A stretch of DNA of 60,000 bases, taken from Hydractinia symbiolongicarpus. Its lineage: Eukaryota > Cnidaria > Hydrozoa > Anthoathecata > Hydractiniidae. Of the stretch, positions 34,301 through 40,300 are shown one piece after another; position 1 is the first letter of the stretch, and each line of letters starts with the position of its first letter. Location of the stretch: NCBI RefSeq assembly GCF_029227915.1, contig NC_079886.1, forward strand, positions 15,292,501-15,352,500, read 5' to 3'. Under the pieces are notes generated by a model. It was not told the origin of the DNA and did not search any database. It was given only the letters and a program-made list of their open reading frames with translations. A program made the translations under genes and the position numbers.

Positions 34301-37300
34301 ACGTAATTTGACTTCATTACTTTTAGCAAACTGATTAAAAATTTTAAAACCAGCCTTGGAGAAAGTTCTTTGTATTATTGGACTAGTCGATAAAGCCTGT
34401 GGAAATACCACTTAGGCAAAAGAGCAATGGAAAAATAGGTTGTTTTAGATGTTTTGCTGTCGTCAGCAGTGCATATGCAGAAAAAATTGGCGAAGATTTC
34501 CTTATTCGTTGCCTGTGTAATGAGTAGAGGTTAAGACGCTGATCGAAATAATGTATAGGATCATATGTTTTTGACGAACGCGTAAGATGATATAGGGGTT
34601 TAAAAATGACCCGCAAAAGCACAATTTTTTTTATATATCTGATGCCTTCATCGTATATATCTTGAAACTCTGATCAAGAAAATGTATAGGATACATGATC
34701 CTATACTTTGATCTTTGACAAACGGTTGCAGAGATATTGGGGCTTGAATGTTTTTTGATGACGTCATCAACCCGTTCATTTCGAAACGGATTCGAGGGAC
34801 CCAGGTTTGGGAAACTTACCCAAATTGGTCCAAGGTGGTCTCTAGTTACCCACGCGATGAGAAATCATTGACGTCGCCACCTCGTTTCCAAAGTTTTAAG
34901 TGCACTGTATTGGCATCATTAATTCAAATTAAGATATTAACGTTATATTAATGTTATTGACGTCGCGACGTTGAGTTTGTCGATTAAGCATTTGAGACAT
35001 GCTTTTTTTCGGCGACATCAAAGGAAAATGGACACATCCACTTTGCCTGTTACAGACTGACAGACACACACACAGTCTCTGTATTATTATAGAGATATGT
35101 CACAATGTCACTCGTTTGCTTATGCGTTGCCTCTTGATGACAATCCTTAACTTAAAATCTGCATATATTGACAATAAAATATTCTAGGCTTTGTATAGGA
35201 CCAATGTGTTATTTAATTTCAGTATACATACAGTTACAGTCATCATTAAAATGTAATGAAAATACCTTAATCATTGTTAGAGTTTAAAATTAGCTCTTTT
35301 TTTGACATTATATTTAGGGACATTATTCAATCAGTAAAGCTGCAGCACTTATTGGTATAGGAATGGACAATGTTGTTAAAGTTAAAACTGGGACAAGGTA
35401 TTTGATATTTTGTTCTTAACTAGCCCGTTAACCCAGTGTGGAGCACTAAGTTAAATTGCAGAGCTATAACAGTAGTGTTATTTCCTTTTTACAAATGAAT
35501 TTTATTGGTTGAAAATTTCTTAATTTTTTCAATCCTAAAAACTCTTTTGTTTCTGCACATGAATCTTTCTTAAAATAGATATGCTGTCATTAGTGTCTGC
35601 AAAAACGGCTAAAATCAAGAACTCAAGAACTATGATAATAGTTTTTTTACTCCATTTCATCAAAACGATCTAGAAACATACCATATCTGACTACTTTAAG
35701 TATATATAACCCGCATTAACCCAAGCTGGAGCTTGAGTTAAAAATCAGATTGGTAAAGATAACCTAAAAAGAAACAATTCCTCTACATAGAAACTCCTTA
35801 ATCAAACATATAACAGGAAAAAGAATTATATACTATATCTGTATTGGATCTTATTAAAGTTAATTGTAATTGATGTTTCCTAGGGTTTTCAAAAACCTGG
35901 ATGTCATTACTGCGTTTAATAGATGTCATTATAATAGCGTGTTCGATTAAAAACATGGTTTAGGAGGAAATTTGGTATATTTTGGGCTAACAGACAGGCA
36001 AATAAAAACTATAATACAGATTCAAGTGGGTAGTGAAATCACCATTATATTCACAATTCATTGTTTCACTCTTTTCAGATTTGGCCATCAGTATTGTGCC
36101 CATTTGCAATTGGCATATTCCATATTCAAAAATTACAACTATTGCTTTTTTAACCAACAAGTACCAAAAAGTTTATATCATCTATTAAGCTAGATATAAC
36201 TGGTATGATTTGATAATTGAAAAGTTTGTTTGAGATAACTAAAAATTCTACCCCTTCACCTTTTAACTTTAGAGGGAAGATTATTGTAAAGGATTTAGAA
36301 GATAAAATAAAAGAAACCATTGCAAGGGTAATTCACATTTTGTAGCCACGCCCAATGTCTAGTAATTAGCATTGATTTTTCATCTGCAACCTCCCTAAGA
36401 AAATTTTATTGTTGTTGCACTAATATAATTAATAGTATTTTATTATTCAGAATGAGCAGCCATTTTTTGTATGTGCCACAGGAGGAACCACTGTTGGCGG
36501 TGCTTATGATCCATTGGATGAAATAGCTGATGTCTGTGAAAAGTATAAAATTTGGATGCATATTGATGTAAGTGAACTAAAAATTATAGGAAATAAAAAT
36601 TTATGTTGCATTTTTTTTAGTTTTTTATATGCAGGTTAATTTTTACATTGCGGAGATGGAACATTCAACAGAATGCTGTCACAGTGTAGGCAGTAATAAG
36701 TTATATGTGATGTTTAGATAATTTTTAAAGAAAGTAATGAAATCCATTACAGCTTGTTTATCACTTATTCTCTTTACTTTTAGTTATTTTTCCATATTAC
36801 GTTATTTGCGATTTCTTTGTTGTGTTATCTTTAAATGCTGATTTTTCTTTTTCTCTATCGTATACTAGTAGTTACTGTTTAGTAAATGTTTGTAATGTAC
36901 TGTTTAAAGAGCATCGTTTAGCTTAATTACCTGACTCTGCAGACTATCCATGTAAAAAGGAAGATGTTCTCACCACATTAAAGCTTGCTGTTTTGTTTAT
37001 CTCACAATCAAAATATGCAATCTGTTACGACAAAAATAAAATATGACATACCTGGATGGTTAACATTTTTTACGGAAAGTATTGTGTGTTTAATGACCAA
37101 TATTTGTTTAATTGTAGGCTGCATGGGGTGGTTCGTGTTTAATTTCAAAAAAACATAAGCATTTAATGAAAGGTTGTCATAGGTACAATAATTACTATGC
37201 AGTTTGCAAAATGTTTTCTTACTTTATTAGAAAAGTAATGTACTCTAAAATGTCAGTGTTTGTAATAATGGCCAAAATTATACTGAAACACTACTCGTGC

Positions 37301-40300
37301 CATCTGAAATAATGAAATTGATTTTCTTTATAGGGCTGATTCTATCACCTGGAATCCTCACAAGCTAATGAATTGCTTGCTTCAATGCTCTGTTCTGTTA
37401 ACAAAGGAAAATGTAAGCTTTCTAAAATTTGTTATTGTGAAACTAGTAGTATAGTTGATTGGCTCGTGGGAGTATCCACTTGATAATGCAGGAAAATACA
37501 TTTTGATAACATCACCAATGAGCTTCCTATTATACTAAAAAAAATGTTCCTAAATTTAACCTAATGTGTAACGTTGGTCAATAAAATTCATAGGATGGTG
37601 TGCTTTTGACAAATGGTTACAGAAATGCTGAGGTTTTAAGATTTTTTGATGGCGTCATCGTCATTGGTGCTGAATTTAAACTGATGTCATCTCCCTATTT
37701 CCAAGTTATTATGCCTTACAGTTATAGGTGCATTGTAATGGCTCTATTAATTTAGATTAGGGTGGATTTTTTGCTTACTTTAAGTAAAATAAAGACATGG
37801 ACAGCTTATTATTATATTATAACAGTTGATTATATTCCACCTTCTTATTAGATTCATACCCTTGTTTTAAGATGATAATGTGATTGGTGTTATCAAATAA
37901 CAGTTGCATTTCATTTTTCAGGGTCTTCTAAAACAATGCAACAGTACAGGTGCTACATATCTTTTCCAGCAAGACAAAAAACTTTATGATGTTGCTTGGG
38001 ATACTGGTGATAAAACATTTCAATGTGGACGCAGCAATGATGTCTTAAGGCTATGGTTAATGTGGAAGGCTAAAGTAGGTTATTCATATTAGATTTAATC
38101 CTTTTAAAGAATGTTGACATAAGACAAGTTTTAATTGTGCTAATTGCTTCCAATTATGCTATATTTTTTATAAATAAAATATTGTTCACAGCAGTTTGAT
38201 TGCAATTGATAAGAACTATATTTTGCTACCAGTAAATGGTAGTAAAAACAAACCAAGTTTCAATTATATAAATTTTACATTAATAAAAGGCTGTTTCAAA
38301 TGTTTTAAAGAGCTGTTTATTTGATTACAGTAGACTCCCGGTTATTCGAACCTGCACTTATTCAAAACTTTCGGTTATTGGAAGAAATTTTTTCCCCTGG
38401 ACTTTTTACCACACTACAACCTTAATTTCTCTCAGTTATTTAAAGCTGTTTTCTAACCTCTTTGACCCCAATACGCCCAAAGTTATTCGAAATTTAAAGC
38501 AAAATAATATTTTTAACTTTAAAAAAAACTTTAATGAAAATATTTGTCCTTTTCATAAAAATAAAACTATGTACAAAACAACTTTTTTAACAGTTCAATC
38601 ACTTCTCCATTTGCAGAAAATTAGAGCAAACAAGGAATTCTCATTCCTTTGTCATCACCAAGATTTATAGCTTTTTCTGTGACTTTTGCTTTGCAATTAT
38701 TCAGCAGATCCGATATGAGAAAGTAAAATATGGTCTTTGTGTATTTGCCGCTTTTCCTTTTGGTAAATGCCCCACTACATTCTCTTTCTCATCCATAACA
38801 GCCACAGCGTATTTATCGACTTTGTTACTAGGCCCATTTGTGTCTTAAGAACTTTCCCAATAACAGGTTCCCATTTGGTTCAATGAACATGAAACCCCAT
38901 ATCTTTTGACTCGGTTTCGAAGTTTTTTAGAAGAATTATCTTAAAAGGGTCTTCATAGTTAATAAACATTGAAATAAGATCCATGATGTTTTTGTTATAC
39001 TTTACACTACTCTTCGATTGCTGTGGTATTGACTGTTGCATAAAGATATTATTACATTGTAATCAATTAAATCCTAGATTTTTTTTTTCATGATGAAATC
39101 ATAATAACACAATTACACAATATACCTATGTTATACTATACTCATTTATAATGTCTGAATATAATGGCACTGTTTATATACTAAAAGGCCACCGGGTTTA
39201 AACAAAATAAAACTCACACAATCAACAAGCTGGATTGAATGTATCAAATCCTTGATTACGTTTTGTTTTGATCTCAATGCAATGACATCATTTTCAAAAC
39301 ATTTTTCATAAGCAGTCACATTTTAAAATGGCAATAACAAGAAAGAAAGTTGTCTTGACCATCAAGGAAAAGTATCAAGCAAAGAACTTGAAAAAAAAGG
39401 GAACTACAAAAACTCGCATCACTGAAGTATGGTGTCCCCCCAAACACCTTAACCTACTGGATTAAAAACAAAAGCGCAACAATAAGTAAAACGAGTTAGG
39501 CCAATATAGCGCTAAGAGATAAAAACTATGCACTGAAAGACACGATGACATCGATAAAGGTGTGTATAAATGGTTCATGAACGCACGCGAGAAAAACGTG
39601 CCCTTCAGTGGCTTAACAATGCCAGAAAAAGGTTTTGATTTTGTAAAACAGCTCAATATAAGATTTTCAGGCATCTAAAGGATGGCTTGATCGCTGAAAA
39701 AATAGAAATAACATTGTACATCGTGCTATATCAGGAGAGGAAAAGTCTTGCACACCTGAAATGACAGCAAGTTGGGTGCAGACACATCTACCTACAATGC
39801 TGACAAGATATAAAATAAAGAATATTTAATGCTGACGAATTTAGTTTATTCTATCAGCAGCCTCCAACAAGTACCTTGGACGATGTTCTGGTGGAAAATC
39901 CAGCAAAATCTGTTTAACTGGCCTTGCAGCAGAAAATGCCATTGGTGAAAAATCGCCAATGTTATCGATGCTTTTAAGGAGTAAAAATCCTTCCTTTTCA
40001 GTACAAAGCCCAGCAAAAGACTTGAATGGGCTCTGAAATCTTTTCTTGACCCATTGTTTCGTGATTAAGGTCGTCAAATTGTTCTTATTAATGATAACTG
40101 CCTGCGAACCCAGAAGTTCAGAATTTGAACCTAAAGAGTGGGTATTTTTGCCACCAAATACCATATTCAGAACATTAGGTCATTGAAAGCATATTATCAT
40201 TCTAATATGATGAAGCATCAAATCAAGCACATTGATGCTAGCATGGAGGTTCCGAAAATCAACATTCTTGAACCAATGGGAACTTTTGTCAAATCATAGG

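Noticed and set aside
39841-40164. Minus-strand 107-codon frame
   Set aside because: Shadow of the Tigger transposase relic, whose plus-strand motifs and TIRs agree.
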